From: Chloroflexi bacterium RBG_13_53_26
Lineage (GTDB): Bacteria; Chloroflexota; Dehalococcoidia; UBA2247; RBG-13-53-26
Direction: 5' to 3'
Assembly: GCA_001795035.1 (NCBI GenBank)
Contig: MGMW01000057.1
Span: forward strand, 1 to 28,450
DNA: 28,450 nucleotides
The notes beneath the pieces were generated by a model. It was not told where the DNA came from. It searched no databases and worked only from the letters and a program-made list of their open reading frames with translations. The translations under genes were made by a program, and so were the position numbers. Shown here one piece after another: positions 1-7,876 of this stretch (position 1 is the stretch's first letter; each line of letters starts with the position of its first letter).

Positions 1-514
1 CCCAGTAGACCACACACTTCGCATTGGACATCTCAATGGCATAGGTAGTGACATCGCCCATGACCGCCATATTGATAGCCATATCGTTAATGCCACAGAT
101 GATTCCAGGTGCGAAGATGTTGTGAGGATTGCCAAACAAGCTCAGAAAGCGGCCTCGCGGCCAGTAGTCGTTGCCCCTATAGGTGCCCTCGAAGACCCCC
201 ACAGTTTCTGGACCATATCTCTTCTTCAAATCGAGCAGCCTGTCACCGATCTCTCCCAGCGCTTCATCCCAACTCACTCTCTGCCATTTCCCTTCACCAC
301 GCCGGCCAACCCTCTTCAGTGGATACATGAGCTGGTCAGGATGCTCGAGCCATTTCGGAGCAATACGCACTCTCTCACAAGCAAAGCCGTGGCTCAACGG
401 ATGATCGGGGTTGCCCCTGATGCTCAGGATCCTGCCATCCTCAACAGTGACCAGAACACCGCACATATTGCTGCAGAACTGGCAGCACGTTTTCTTCACT
501 TCCTGATTATCCAA
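1..514 (-). CDS. Molybdopterin (Mo-bisPGD) oxidoreductase, N-terminal part, runs off the left edge
   Basis: The minus strand reads open for 171 codons from position 514 to the window edge. The N-terminus has the DMSO-reductase-family Fe-S motif: Cys11, Cys14 and Cys18, then Cys46 (C-x2-C-x3-C-x27-C). After it come RGNPDHPLSHGFACER, a WQRVSWDEAL stretch and a GIICG-containing stretch, all typical of the family's first domains. Such enzymes carry a 4Fe-4S cluster and Mo- or W-bis(pyranopterin guanine dinucleotide) and catalyse oxygen-atom transfer, formate oxidation or related redox chemistry; the substrate cannot be told from this fragment. The start is a TTG at 514-512 with GGAGG seven bases upstream, and no ATG fits. 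No Tat signal is visible, so this subunit is probably cytoplasmic unless a partner exports it. It is divergent from the short-chain dehydrogenase at 705. A MobA-like gene for the cofactor lies at 15709-16314. The C-terminus lies outside the window. Confidence 0.9.
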   Translation of the reverse strand, partial: MDNQEVKKTCCQFCSNMCGVLVTVEDGRILSIRGNPDHPLSHGFACERVRIAPKWLEHPDQLMYPLKRVGRRGEGKWQRVSWDEALGEIGDRLLDLKKRYGPETVGVFEGTYRGNDYWPRGRFLSLFGNPHNIFAPGIICGINDMAINMAVMGDVTTYAIEMSNAKCVVYW

Positions 515-546
515 GATGAACCCTCCGCTTAACTGATCATCTTGAT

Positions 547-575
547 ATTATAGACGCAGGTGTTGTGTATGTCTT
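547..575 (-). promoter_or_regulatory. Probable sigma-70 promoter for the molybdopterin oxidoreductase
   Basis: On the minus strand a perfect TATAAT (552-547) is preceded by AAGACA (575-570) with a 17-base spacer. The predicted transcript would start about 25-30 bases before the TTG start at 514 and would include its GGAGG site. The -35 box is weak (four of six matches). Confidence 0.5.
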
Positions 576-704
576 GGCCCAGCCCTGCCGGGTTGAAATT
601 GATGAATGGAATGCCCTATGATAGACAGGAACGGCACAGGGCAGCGACCAAAAGAAGACACGCAACCTGTGGATTCAGGCTATCACAAGAAACGGAGGAT
701 AGAC

Positions 705-1508
705 ATGGCAACAAAGTCCATCGCTGAACTCTTCGACCTGAGTGGCAAGGGCGCTATCGTCACCGGCGCCGGAATGGGAATCGGAAGGGCCATCGCCTAC
801 CGGCTGAGTGAGGCAGGGGCCAGCGTGATGATTGCCGATATCGATGTTGATGCCGCCAACAAGACAGTGGATAAGATCAAGGCCAGAGGTGGCAAGGCTC
901 ATGCCATTCTTGCCAATACCCGTAACATAGCTGATGCCGAGAAGGTAGCAAAGGCCGCTGTAGAGATCTTTGGCAGCCTCGATATCCTGGTGAACAACGC
1001 CGGCATCTACCCTCTCTCGCCTGCCATAGACACCACTGAAGAACTATGGGACAGAACACTGGACATCAATCTCAAAGGCCTGTTCTTCTTCTGCCAGGCT
1101 GCGGCCAGGGAGATGATACGAGCAGAGCGCGGGGGCAAGATCATCAATATCGCATCGATAGATGCCGTACACCCCATGGGCGAGGTATCACACTACAACG
1201 CCTCAAAAGGCGGTGTGCTGTCCCTCACCAAGGCACTGGCTCTGGAGTGGGGGCCCCACAAGATACACGTCAACGCAGTGGCACCGGGCAGTGTATGGAC
1301 CCCCGGTACAGAAAAGACCAGGGTAGCACGAGAGGCTAAGGGGCAGGGCGTCGAGGACCTGCTGAACAAGTTCATGGGCCGCATGCCTCTTGGCCGCCCG
1401 GGGGCGCCCGACGACATCGCCAAGGTGGTGCTCTTCTTCGCCAGCGAGGCCTCAGACTACGTCACCGGCGCCATGCTGGTGGTGGACGGCGGATACCTGC
1501 TCACCTAG
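705..1508 (+). CDS. Short-chain dehydrogenase/reductase (classical SDR)
   Basis: This is a 267-residue NAD(P)-dependent oxidoreductase of the classical SDR family, the usual length for the group. The cofactor motif is TGAGMGIG (residues 20-27), the structural motif NNAG is at 97-100, and the catalytic set is Asn122, Ser151, Tyr164 and Lys168 (YNASK). Asp45 at the end of the second strand suggests NAD rather than NADP. The C-terminal VTGAMLVVDGGYLL is also typical. The start is ATG 705, with GGAGG at 694-698; an in-frame ATG at 606 adds 33 residues with no family likeness and no good ribosome site. The substrate is unknown. Nearby Mo-enzyme, KstD-like and SnoaL-like genes hint at alicyclic or steroid-like substrates, which is inference only. 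Confidence 0.95.
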   Translation: MATKSIAELFDLSGKGAIVTGAGMGIGRAIAYRLSEAGASVMIADIDVDAANKTVDKIKARGGKAHAILANTRNIADAEKVAKAAVEIFGSLDILVNNAGIYPLSPAIDTTEELWDRTLDINLKGLFFFCQAAAREMIRAERGGKIINIASIDAVHPMGEVSHYNASKGGVLSLTKALALEWGPHKIHVNAVAPGSVWTPGTEKTRVAREAKGQGVEDLLNKFMGRMPLGRPGAPDDIAKVVLFFASEASDYVTGAMLVVDGGYLLT

Positions 1509-1586
1509 CGCGCGTGGTGTCGGGGTCACAGAACCTGGAAGTGAATATCGCTGGGTAACATCCGTCATCACAGGCGAGCGTGATGA

Positions 1587-1934
1587 TCATGGTGTAAATA
1601 AGGCTCCCTGGCTCTCAGCTTTGGGAGATAGATCACGAAAATCCCCATCGAAGTCTTTCAGGACGAGGTGTGCGTCCAGAACATCATCGAAGCTAATCGG
1701 ATCAACAAACCTGCTTCTCTCAGACTCGTTCAGGTCATCGCATAAACCAGCCTCATCGGGTACTTCAACCACCGCTGCCACCACCTCGTGGTTCCTGCAA
1801 GCAGAACAGTTCACTCCGAAATACCACAGGCTGTCTCTGTGCCCCAACACAGCAACTTCTTCCACTTGAAACCCTTTGCCGCAGCTCTTACATCGAAGTC
1901 CTGAGACTATTGCCTTCATAATCTCTTGATCCAT
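1587..1934 (-). CDS. Small zinc-ribbon protein of unknown function
   Basis: A 115-residue acidic protein with two CxxC pairs, Cys15/Cys18 and Cys43/Cys46, which probably bind one zinc ion. The remainder is rich in Asp, Glu and Val with no transmembrane segment, so it is probably soluble. The ATG at 1934 has GGAGG just upstream; Met6 is a possible alternative. It lies 68 bases after the M28 peptidase on the same strand and may be the last gene of that unit. I do not recognise the family, and the two-CxxC pattern alone does not give a function. Confidence 0.75.
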   Translation of the reverse strand: MDQEIMKAIVSGLRCKSCGKGFQVEEVAVLGHRDSLWYFGVNCSACRNHEVVAAVVEVPDEAGLCDDLNESERSRFVDPISFDDVLDAHLVLKDFDGDFRDLSPKAESQGALFTP

Positions 1935-2002
1935 TGTTCCTCCAAGCCGTAAACCATTTCATTATCGCTCTGCAGCTCGCCGAGGTATGTGACTTATATC
2001 GC

Positions 2003-3220
2003 TCATTCCCACGATTCCGCACATCCTGTGTCCAGCCGCTCGATCATATCGATGACCATCTGGAGTGAGACGGACAGAGACTGGGGACGGATGTGCTCCA
2101 ATGTGTCATGGCGCGTGTGATAGTTGGACACCAACCGCGACGTATCCTGACAATGAAGGCAGACAGCAGGAATTGCCTTAAGTGAGAAGGCAGAGGCATC
2201 GGTCCCTCCCAGAGGAATCCAACGCTTTCTTATAGGCCAGCCATGACTGGCTGCCACCTCCTGAGCCAGTTTGACCAGACTGGGGTCGTGTTTCGCTCCG
2301 GTGCAGAGCTCGCGGTCGGTCACCGTGAGAAACCGTTCATCGTAGACGCCGTCCAAGAACAATGCATATGTCGGCTTCTGCTTCATCTCAGCCACATGCT
2401 TCTGAGCATACCGTTTGGCACCGCGCAGCCCCGCCTCTTCTGCAGATGTGGCCAACAGCACGACTTCAGTGCTCTGGGGGAAGAAGCCTCCGCCACGTCT
2501 GGCATCATCCAAGTACCTGGCTAAGCCGGAAGTGACGGCAATCCCAGCCATGTCATCCATGGCGCCGGGCACAGGCTTGCCAGTATTGAAGAACAGAAAG
2601 AGTCCAACAATGGGAGCAAGCCCGGCGGCTGCTATCCCGACGGCCATGTAGGCCATGGACTCTGTCGAACTACCAAGATAGCCGATCGTCCTGGCAATGC
2701 TGCCACCGAGAATTACAAGAATCGCTGCCACCGCAATCGCTATGAGCACAACAGCGGCTGTCCCCAGGTGATACCAGAGACGGAATTCGTAGGCCGAATC
2801 CTGGTGGGCACTGACTATGACCCGCTGCTCGGTTCTGCCGCGAGGACGAATCACCCCTATGACATTCTGTCCCTTCTTACGTGGGAAGAGGAAATCGATG
2901 AACTCCCGATAGCGCATGAACTCGAAGAAGATCATACTGAAGCTGGCAGCAGCCATGGCTAGAGAGGCGGGAGGATAAAACCAATAGAGGATGACCGCAG
3001 CGAAGTAGGCCAACACGGACAAGGGCAGGAAGCCTAGAAAGGCCCGTGGACTGCATGTGAACGATTCTACTGCGACCTCGTCGCAGATCGGCATCCACTC
3101 TTTGATCAGAAGGCGACCCAGCTTCCTTTCTTCTTCGCTGCAGGACGGCCGCGGGCCGATCTCGTCGATGACCTTTTTAATCAGGTTGTAAACGTAGTCT
3201 TGATACTTGTCTGCAACCAT
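2003..3220 (-). CDS. Membrane-embedded M28-family zinc peptidase
   Basis: A 405-residue protein with the full M28 (aminopeptidase Y/S) metal-ligand set: His139 and Asp141 (AHQDS), Asp222 (GAMDD), catalytic Glu261 with ligand Glu262 (TSAEEAGLRG), Asp290 and His368 (NYHTRHDT). The fold is interrupted by membrane segments. Two hydrophobic stretches lie at about 61-101, before the catalytic part, and two more at about 152-172 and 188-212, between the first and second metal-ligand blocks. It probably hydrolyses peptides or aminoacyl groups at a membrane face. The ATG at 3220 has an AGGTG site seven bases upstream. It follows the FtsX-type ABC permease by 113 bases on the same strand and may be co-transcribed. 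Its substrate is unknown. Confidence 0.88.
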   Translation of the reverse strand: MVADKYQDYVYNLIKKVIDEIGPRPSCSEEERKLGRLLIKEWMPICDEVAVESFTCSPRAFLGFLPLSVLAYFAAVILYWFYPPASLAMAAASFSMIFFEFMRYREFIDFLFPRKKGQNVIGVIRPRGRTEQRVIVSAHQDSAYEFRLWYHLGTAAVVLIAIAVAAILVILGGSIARTIGYLGSSTESMAYMAVGIAAAGLAPIVGLFLFFNTGKPVPGAMDDMAGIAVTSGLARYLDDARRGGGFFPQSTEVVLLATSAEEAGLRGAKRYAQKHVAEMKQKPTYALFLDGVYDERFLTVTDRELCTGAKHDPSLVKLAQEVAASHGWPIRKRWIPLGGTDASAFSLKAIPAVCLHCQDTSRLVSNYHTRHDTLEHIRPQSLSVSLQMVIDMIERLDTGCAESWE

Positions 3221-3333
3221 GCTGGTGCACCTATCAGATATACAGCCACAAGGCTTGGCAGTCAGAAGGGGACAGCACCGCTAGCCAATCCGGAGGCCAA
3301 CTTCCCTACTCAATTCTGCAGCACCAAATAGTG

Positions 3334-6291
3334 TTATTCATAGCGCAAAGCCTCGGCAGGATAGATCCTTGATGCTTGCCAGGCTGGCAGGAGGGTCATA
3401 AGTAGAGAGGCGAGGTAGGCTATGGCCACAATTATCACTATCTGCAGCCAGGAGATCTGGAACTCTAACCCCTCTATCTGCCCTTTCAGGAAATCGATCA
3501 CGTTGTAGGACAGAGCCAATCCCAGTACCACACCGATGAGTATGCCAATCAGCGCTACAATAGAGGACTCCAGAAGGAAACTGATCTGCACCGTGCGTCG
3601 CCGGTAGCCTATGGCCCTCAGTACCCCTATCTCATGGCGTCTCTCAACCACCGCCCTGGTGCTGATCACACCCAGAGCAGCGATACCCACCACCAGACCC
3701 AGGGACATGAAGCCCTGAAGCAGCGAGTTCAAGGCGAAGCTAGTCCTGTTCGCCTCATCCAGGCTCTCCTTTATTGATATGGCCTCCATACCATGGGTCA
3801 GGAAGGCTGCTTCCAGGGCATCAGCTGTTTCCTTAGCATCCACTCCCTCCGCCAGCTTGAACAGGTATGTCGTGGGCACAGCAGCCACAGGCCACGTTTG
3901 AGCCAGGGTCTCCTGAGAGGTGTAGATACCGTAGTTGAAGCTGATCTGCTCCAGGACACCGATGATGGTGAGCGTCATCTGAGTGCCACTGTAGGGGTCT
4001 CGCAACACTGCGACTATGGGAGACATGGTCTCATCTTCCTGGAACACCCCTTCCAACTGGAACTGGGGCCCACCCACACTGAATCCGAACTCGTTTTGGG
4101 CAGGGACGGCTTCCGCGCTTATTACCGCCAGGCCAGGATTATCCCTGATGGCCTGCCATATCTCCCGTGCTGAGCCGTAGCCTTCAGCCATGACGATGAA
4201 CTCAAAGGTAGTAGTGTCCAGGTATGTCTCATCCACACCGTTGACAACGTATTCCTCCCACTCCTGACTTGAGGCATCCACCTGGCGGATCTCCAGCGGC
4301 AGGGTGGACTGGCTGGCCACATAGTCAACAGCCGGATCGAGACCAGGATCGGCAGCAATAGCTGCATCGATATCGGGGATAGGATTGCTGTAGCTTACTG
4401 TGGCCGCAATATCATAGCCACCGGAGAATGACTCCACATCCTCCAGTGCAGCCGTGGTAGTGGTAATAAGCGTAGACATGAAGATCATGGTGAAGATCAC
4501 CAGCGAGAACATAGCCAGGGTTAGTCCGGTACGAAAACGGTTCTGCATAGGATAGGCCAGAGCCGTTCTCAGCGCCGGAACCACCCCTTTGAGACGGCTC
4601 AGACCAATTGTGAGAATGCGCAGCAGGATGTCCAGGTTATTGGTCACCACCCAGACGGCACCGAGGACCATGATCATCCCGCTGAGGAAGAACATCTCTA
4701 TCCCCATGGTCAGCTCTCCAAACACATCAAGGGCATCCATAGGAAGCAGTGTCCAGACCAGCAAAGCGATCCCGGCCAGCGTAAAGGCCGGCCTCTCCCT
4801 GAGACCAAACCGGCGGAGCAGGAGGGCCAGCCCAATGATCAATAGCGAGACTCCGATGTAAAGAGAGGTGCCACTCCCGGAGGCTATGCCACCGAGGGTT
4901 GACAAGGTGCCAATAAACAACAGTAGAAGCGCTAGAATCAGCCCTCTGCGGCCGACCTTTTCAAACTTGGGCTCGGGGATATCTCTGATAGCCCTGACGA
5001 TGTTCAGTCGACTCACCCTCCAGGATGCAACAGCAACAGTGACGAAGGTGACCAGAATTCCCAGAGTGAACGCGGCCACCAGGCTCCGCGGTTCCATATG
5101 GAAGGCTAGATCCAGCGGTGTGTTCTGGAAGATGCGGGCCACGATGCCCGCTATGGCATAGGTGACCGCCACGCCCAGTCCAACCCCGACAACTGCCGCG
5201 GCCAAATCATATGCCGTACCTTCAAAAATGAACATCTGGATGAGATGACGCCTCTTGGTGCCCACCGCTCTGGCCATACCCATCTCCGACTTGCGGGCTG
5301 CGGCCAGCATCATGAAGATGAGCAATATCAGCAACACTCCTGCGGCGATTGAGAAGAGACCAAAGGCTACGAATATGGTTGTGAAAGCGCTGCCGGCCAG
5401 ATCAGCCTGCTCCAGCACGTCCTTCTTCACAGTCTCCACCTTGAGGCCTGTGCCTTGCAGGAGTCCTTCCAGCTTCTCCTTGACTTCATCGCTGTATCGG
5501 GCTCCCCCAACCCGATCGCCCTCATTGGAAACATATATGGCATTGATCTGGCCAGACCTGCCCAGTATCTCCTGCGCCCTCGACAGCGGCATGATCAAGG
5601 CAGAAAGGCTGCCTGACGAGCTATCTTTGACCACTGCCTTGAGCTCCAGCACGGTTGGCTGCTCTCCCAAGAAGAGGTAGAGGGTATCCCCTGGCTTGGC
5701 CTTCAGGTCCCTGGCTGTCTCCTCGTCCAGGTAGACTCCGTCGCTGCCCAGATCATCAAGGCTTACCATTTGACCCTTGTCGTTTCTTAGCTCTGTGAAG
5801 TCCGCATAGTATCGTGGCTCAGGAGCAAAGACTGTGACGCTAGGGACATACTCCTCCGACGTGACATCTACCAGCGGCGCGCCCAGGTTGATGCAGGGCA
5901 GAATACCATCAACACTGTCGTAGCCCGAAAGCCCTCCAAGTAGTCCTTCAAAGCGAGAGTATTCGAAATAGCGTTGCACACCCGGCACATCCAAGTCACT
6001 GGCGCTGACAATTTCGTCTGTGTCGCCCAGAGTCCGTGCCCCCAGAGACCTAATGGTATAGGCTATGGTATCGCCAGTACCGAAGGCGCTGGTGATGATA
6101 ACCGTGCTCAACATGAGGCCCAGAATGATCAGCGCCGTCTGGGCAGGGCGCTTGGGGATGTTCCTCAGCCCCAGCTTGAGCATTATGCGATTCCGCCAAG
6201 CCATTACACCGACCAGAGTCAGAACGGCAATGAATAGCCCCAGCAGCACCAGGGCCAGGGTAGTCATGGAAAGGCCAAAAATCTCCTGCAT
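3334..6291 (-). CDS. ABC transporter permease, double FtsX-domain (MacB/LolC-like)
   Basis: A 985-residue integral membrane protein. The N-terminus has a transmembrane helix (about 10-31), then GLRNIPKRPAQTALIILGLM, the typical start of a MacB-type periplasmic core domain. An extracytoplasmic domain follows, then a first FtsX unit near 300-425 (ARKSEMGMARAVGTKRRHL). Several hydrophobic segments (about 450-560), a second extracytoplasmic domain and a C-terminal FtsX unit (RRHEIGVLRAIGYRRRTVQ) complete it. Two FtsX units in one chain is the arrangement of large predicted permeases that move lipoproteins, peptides or antibiotics out of the membrane by mechanotransmission. The start at 6291 lies two bases after the stop of the ATPase gene. 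Met9 (6267) is an alternative start. Substrate unknown. Confidence 0.92.
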   Translation of the reverse strand: MQEIFGLSMTTLALVLLGLFIAVLTLVGVMAWRNRIMLKLGLRNIPKRPAQTALIILGLMLSTVIITSAFGTGDTIAYTIRSLGARTLGDTDEIVSASDLDVPGVQRYFEYSRFEGLLGGLSGYDSVDGILPCINLGAPLVDVTSEEYVPSVTVFAPEPRYYADFTELRNDKGQMVSLDDLGSDGVYLDEETARDLKAKPGDTLYLFLGEQPTVLELKAVVKDSSSGSLSALIMPLSRAQEILGRSGQINAIYVSNEGDRVGGARYSDEVKEKLEGLLQGTGLKVETVKKDVLEQADLAGSAFTTIFVAFGLFSIAAGVLLILLIFMMLAAARKSEMGMARAVGTKRRHLIQMFIFEGTAYDLAAAVVGVGLGVAVTYAIAGIVARIFQNTPLDLAFHMEPRSLVAAFTLGILVTFVTVAVASWRVSRLNIVRAIRDIPEPKFEKVGRRGLILALLLLFIGTLSTLGGIASGSGTSLYIGVSLLIIGLALLLRRFGLRERPAFTLAGIALLVWTLLPMDALDVFGELTMGIEMFFLSGMIMVLGAVWVVTNNLDILLRILTIGLSRLKGVVPALRTALAYPMQNRFRTGLTLAMFSLVIFTMIFMSTLITTTTAALEDVESFSGGYDIAATVSYSNPIPDIDAAIAADPGLDPAVDYVASQSTLPLEIRQVDASSQEWEEYVVNGVDETYLDTTTFEFIVMAEGYGSAREIWQAIRDNPGLAVISAEAVPAQNEFGFSVGGPQFQLEGVFQEDETMSPIVAVLRDPYSGTQMTLTIIGVLEQISFNYGIYTSQETLAQTWPVAAVPTTYLFKLAEGVDAKETADALEAAFLTHGMEAISIKESLDEANRTSFALNSLLQGFMSLGLVVGIAALGVISTRAVVERRHEIGVLRAIGYRRRTVQISFLLESSIVALIGILIGVVLGLALSYNVIDFLKGQIEGLEFQISWLQIVIIVAIAYLASLLMTLLPAWQASRIYPAEALRYE

Positions 6292-6293
6292 GG

Positions 6294-6983
6294 CTACTTC
6301 TCACCCACAATCAGGCCATCCCGCATCATCACAATGCGATCGGCCCTTGCCGCGACCTCCTGGGAATGAGTCACCAGGACAAAGGTCTGCTGATTCTCTT
6401 TGTTCAGACGGCAGAGTAGGTCCATAATCTCTGCCGTGGTCTCGCTGTCCAGGTCCCCGGTGGGCTCATCGCCCCATATTATGGCAGGCTGGTTCACCAG
6501 CGCCCGGGCAATGGTCACCCGTTGACGCTGCCCCCCCGATAGCTCCGCCGGTATGCGGTTGGCCAAGTCTCCCAGTGCTACCATATTCAAAGCCTCCAGA
6601 GCCTTCTGACGAGCAGTCCTCGGCGGAACGCCGGAGACAAGCAGAGTCAGCTCTATGTTCTCCGCGGAAGTGAGCACTGGGAGCAGGTTGTACAGTTGAA
6701 AAACGAAACCCATGCGGCGGGCGCGGTAGTCAGTCCGCGTGTTGTCAGACATGCCTTGGAGATCTACTCCTTCTATCAACACTTCACCCTGTTCGAAGTC
6801 ATCCAGCCCAGCCAGGCAGTTCAACAAGGTGGTCTTGCCACAGCCGCTTGGGCCCATGATGGCTACCATCTCTCCCTTCTTCACCGCAAAGTCAATGCCT
6901 CTGAGGGCATAGACCTTGACCTTCCCGGTATCGTATGTCTTGTGTAAGCCTTTGACGCTGATAATCTGCTCTTCTGCCACCAT
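6294..6983 (-). CDS. ABC transporter ATP-binding protein (LolD/MacB/FtsE type)
   Basis: A 229-residue ATPase with Walker A GPSGCGKTT, a Q-loop in GFVFQLYNLLP, signature LSGGQRQRV, Walker B IIWGDEPTGDLDS and H-loop LVTHS. The insertion FQLYNLLPVLTSAENIEL and the EPTGDLDS ending are typical of the MacB/LolD branch, which drives FtsX-type permeases rather than importers. The ATG at 6983 has a GGAGAAGGAG ribosome site. The downstream permease starts two bases after the stop, so the two are co-translated partners. No substrate-binding protein is nearby, which agrees with export or membrane extraction. Confidence 0.95.
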   Translation of the reverse strand: MVAEEQIISVKGLHKTYDTGKVKVYALRGIDFAVKKGEMVAIMGPSGCGKTTLLNCLAGLDDFEQGEVLIEGVDLQGMSDNTRTDYRARRMGFVFQLYNLLPVLTSAENIELTLLVSGVPPRTARQKALEALNMVALGDLANRIPAELSGGQRQRVTIARALVNQPAIIWGDEPTGDLDSETTAEIMDLLCRLNKENQQTFVLVTHSQEVAARADRIVMMRDGLIVGEK

Positions 6984-7120
6984 ATCGACTCTCCTTCTCC
7001 AGCCTTCAGGCTAGAGACATGTAGCCACCCGATTCCGCATCCGAGGTATCTAAGCTCAGAGACTGGCTCACATGCCCTATTTGAGTGGCTTCCCTTCAAT
7101 AACGCTGGCTATTGGCAACG

Positions 7121-7149
7121 ATTATATAGAGTACGCATAGACATCTCAA
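7121..7149 (-). promoter_or_regulatory. Strong sigma-70 promoter for the ABC exporter operon
   Basis: On the minus strand TTGAGA (7149-7144), a 17-base spacer and a perfect TATAAT (7126-7121). It would give a leader of about 130 bases before the ATPase start at 6983. Confidence 0.65.
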
Positions 7150-7257
7150 GAGCCTCTCTAACTCCTGGAGAAACCCGCCCTGAATCATCCGCCGCAGCTT
7201 ACGACATTCACGTGCAGACAGATCCAATCCAGAGGGCAATCACGTAGATGAACTGAC

Positions 7258-7287
7258 TTGTGGGGCACCAAGAGGTGCTTGTATACT
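7258..7287 (+). promoter_or_regulatory. Possible promoter for the SnoaL-like/flavoprotein genes with a small palindrome in the spacer
   Basis: TTGTGG (7258-7263), an 18-base spacer and TATACT (7282-7287). The spacer contains GCACC-AAGA-GGTGC, a 5-bp inverted repeat that could be a repressor half-site pair. The transcript would begin about 65 bases before the ATG at 7358. Confidence 0.35.
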
Positions 7288-7357
7288 CCACTCAGGAGAA
7301 CAAATATCCCCGGGCTGCCGACGTGTCACCGCAGGGATATTGAGGAGGGTTGATACC

Positions 7358-7816
7358 ATGGCTCAGCCAGCCGAACTGGAGGCGCGAATCAGGGCTCTGG
7401 AGGATATCGAGTCCATCAAGCAACTCAAATATCGCTACTTTCGCAACCTGGACAGTCTGAACTGGGATGGAGTGATCGACTGCTTTGCAGAAGACGCCAT
7501 GATCGATTACGAGCCGGGCATCAAGATGGAAGGCAAGGAAGATATCAGGAAAAACATCAGGGATAAGCTGCTGGAGCACATCGGCGTCCACCAGGGACAT
7601 CATCCCGAGATCAAGATGACGAGTGACACCACGGCCACAGGAAAATGGGAGCTCTTTGTCTATCACTACCTCCCTATAGCCAAGAAGGGATTCAGGTTGG
7701 GAGGATTCTACGATGATGAATACATCAGAGAGAAAGAGGAATGGAAGATCAGTAGGACAAGAATGACCCTGATCTTCTTGGAGATGTGGGACAGAGAGCC
7801 GTTGAAGAGGATGTAG
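7358..7816 (+). CDS. SnoaL-like / NTF2-fold protein
   Basis: A 152-residue protein of the SnoaL_4-type NTF2-like fold. Its N-terminus (about 4-45) reads as the helix LEARIRALEDIESIKQLKYRYF followed by the NLDSLNWDGVIDCFAEDA motif shared by bile-acid 7-alpha-dehydratase-like and ring-hydroxylating-like members. Family members act as dehydratases or isomerases, or are non-catalytic; activity cannot be assigned here. The start is ATG 7358, preceded by GAGGAGGG with an eight-base gap; the in-frame ATG at 7340 lies upstream of that site and is unlikely. It is 60 bases ahead of the flavoprotein gene on the same strand, so a joint role in oxidation or dehydration of a steroid-like or alicyclic substrate is plausible inference. 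Confidence 0.85.
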   Translation: MAQPAELEARIRALEDIESIKQLKYRYFRNLDSLNWDGVIDCFAEDAMIDYEPGIKMEGKEDIRKNIRDKLLEHIGVHQGHHPEIKMTSDTTATGKWELFVYHYLPIAKKGFRLGGFYDDEYIREKEEWKISRTRMTLIFLEMWDREPLKRM

Positions 7817-7876
7817 CTGCATCCTCAACAGAAGACAGTCAGGAAACAAGATCAGGGACTAAGAAAGGGGAGAATA

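Larger units (their letters stand above)
6984..7357. other. Divergent control region between the ABC exporter and the SnoaL-like gene
   Basis: 374 bases with no gene that I can support. It holds a good minus-strand promoter (7121-7149) and a weaker plus-strand candidate (7258-7287), described separately. Short open frames on both strands have no ribosome site and look random. Confidence 0.6.

Noticed and set aside
606..704. 33-residue N-terminal extension of the SDR
   Set aside because: The ATG at 606 lacks a ribosome site, and the extra residues precede the normal SDR N-terminus, while ATG 705 has GGAGG.
7292..7849. 185-residue minus-strand open frame opposite the SnoaL-like gene
   Set aside because: Antisense shadow of a recognised NTF2-fold gene with a good ribosome site.
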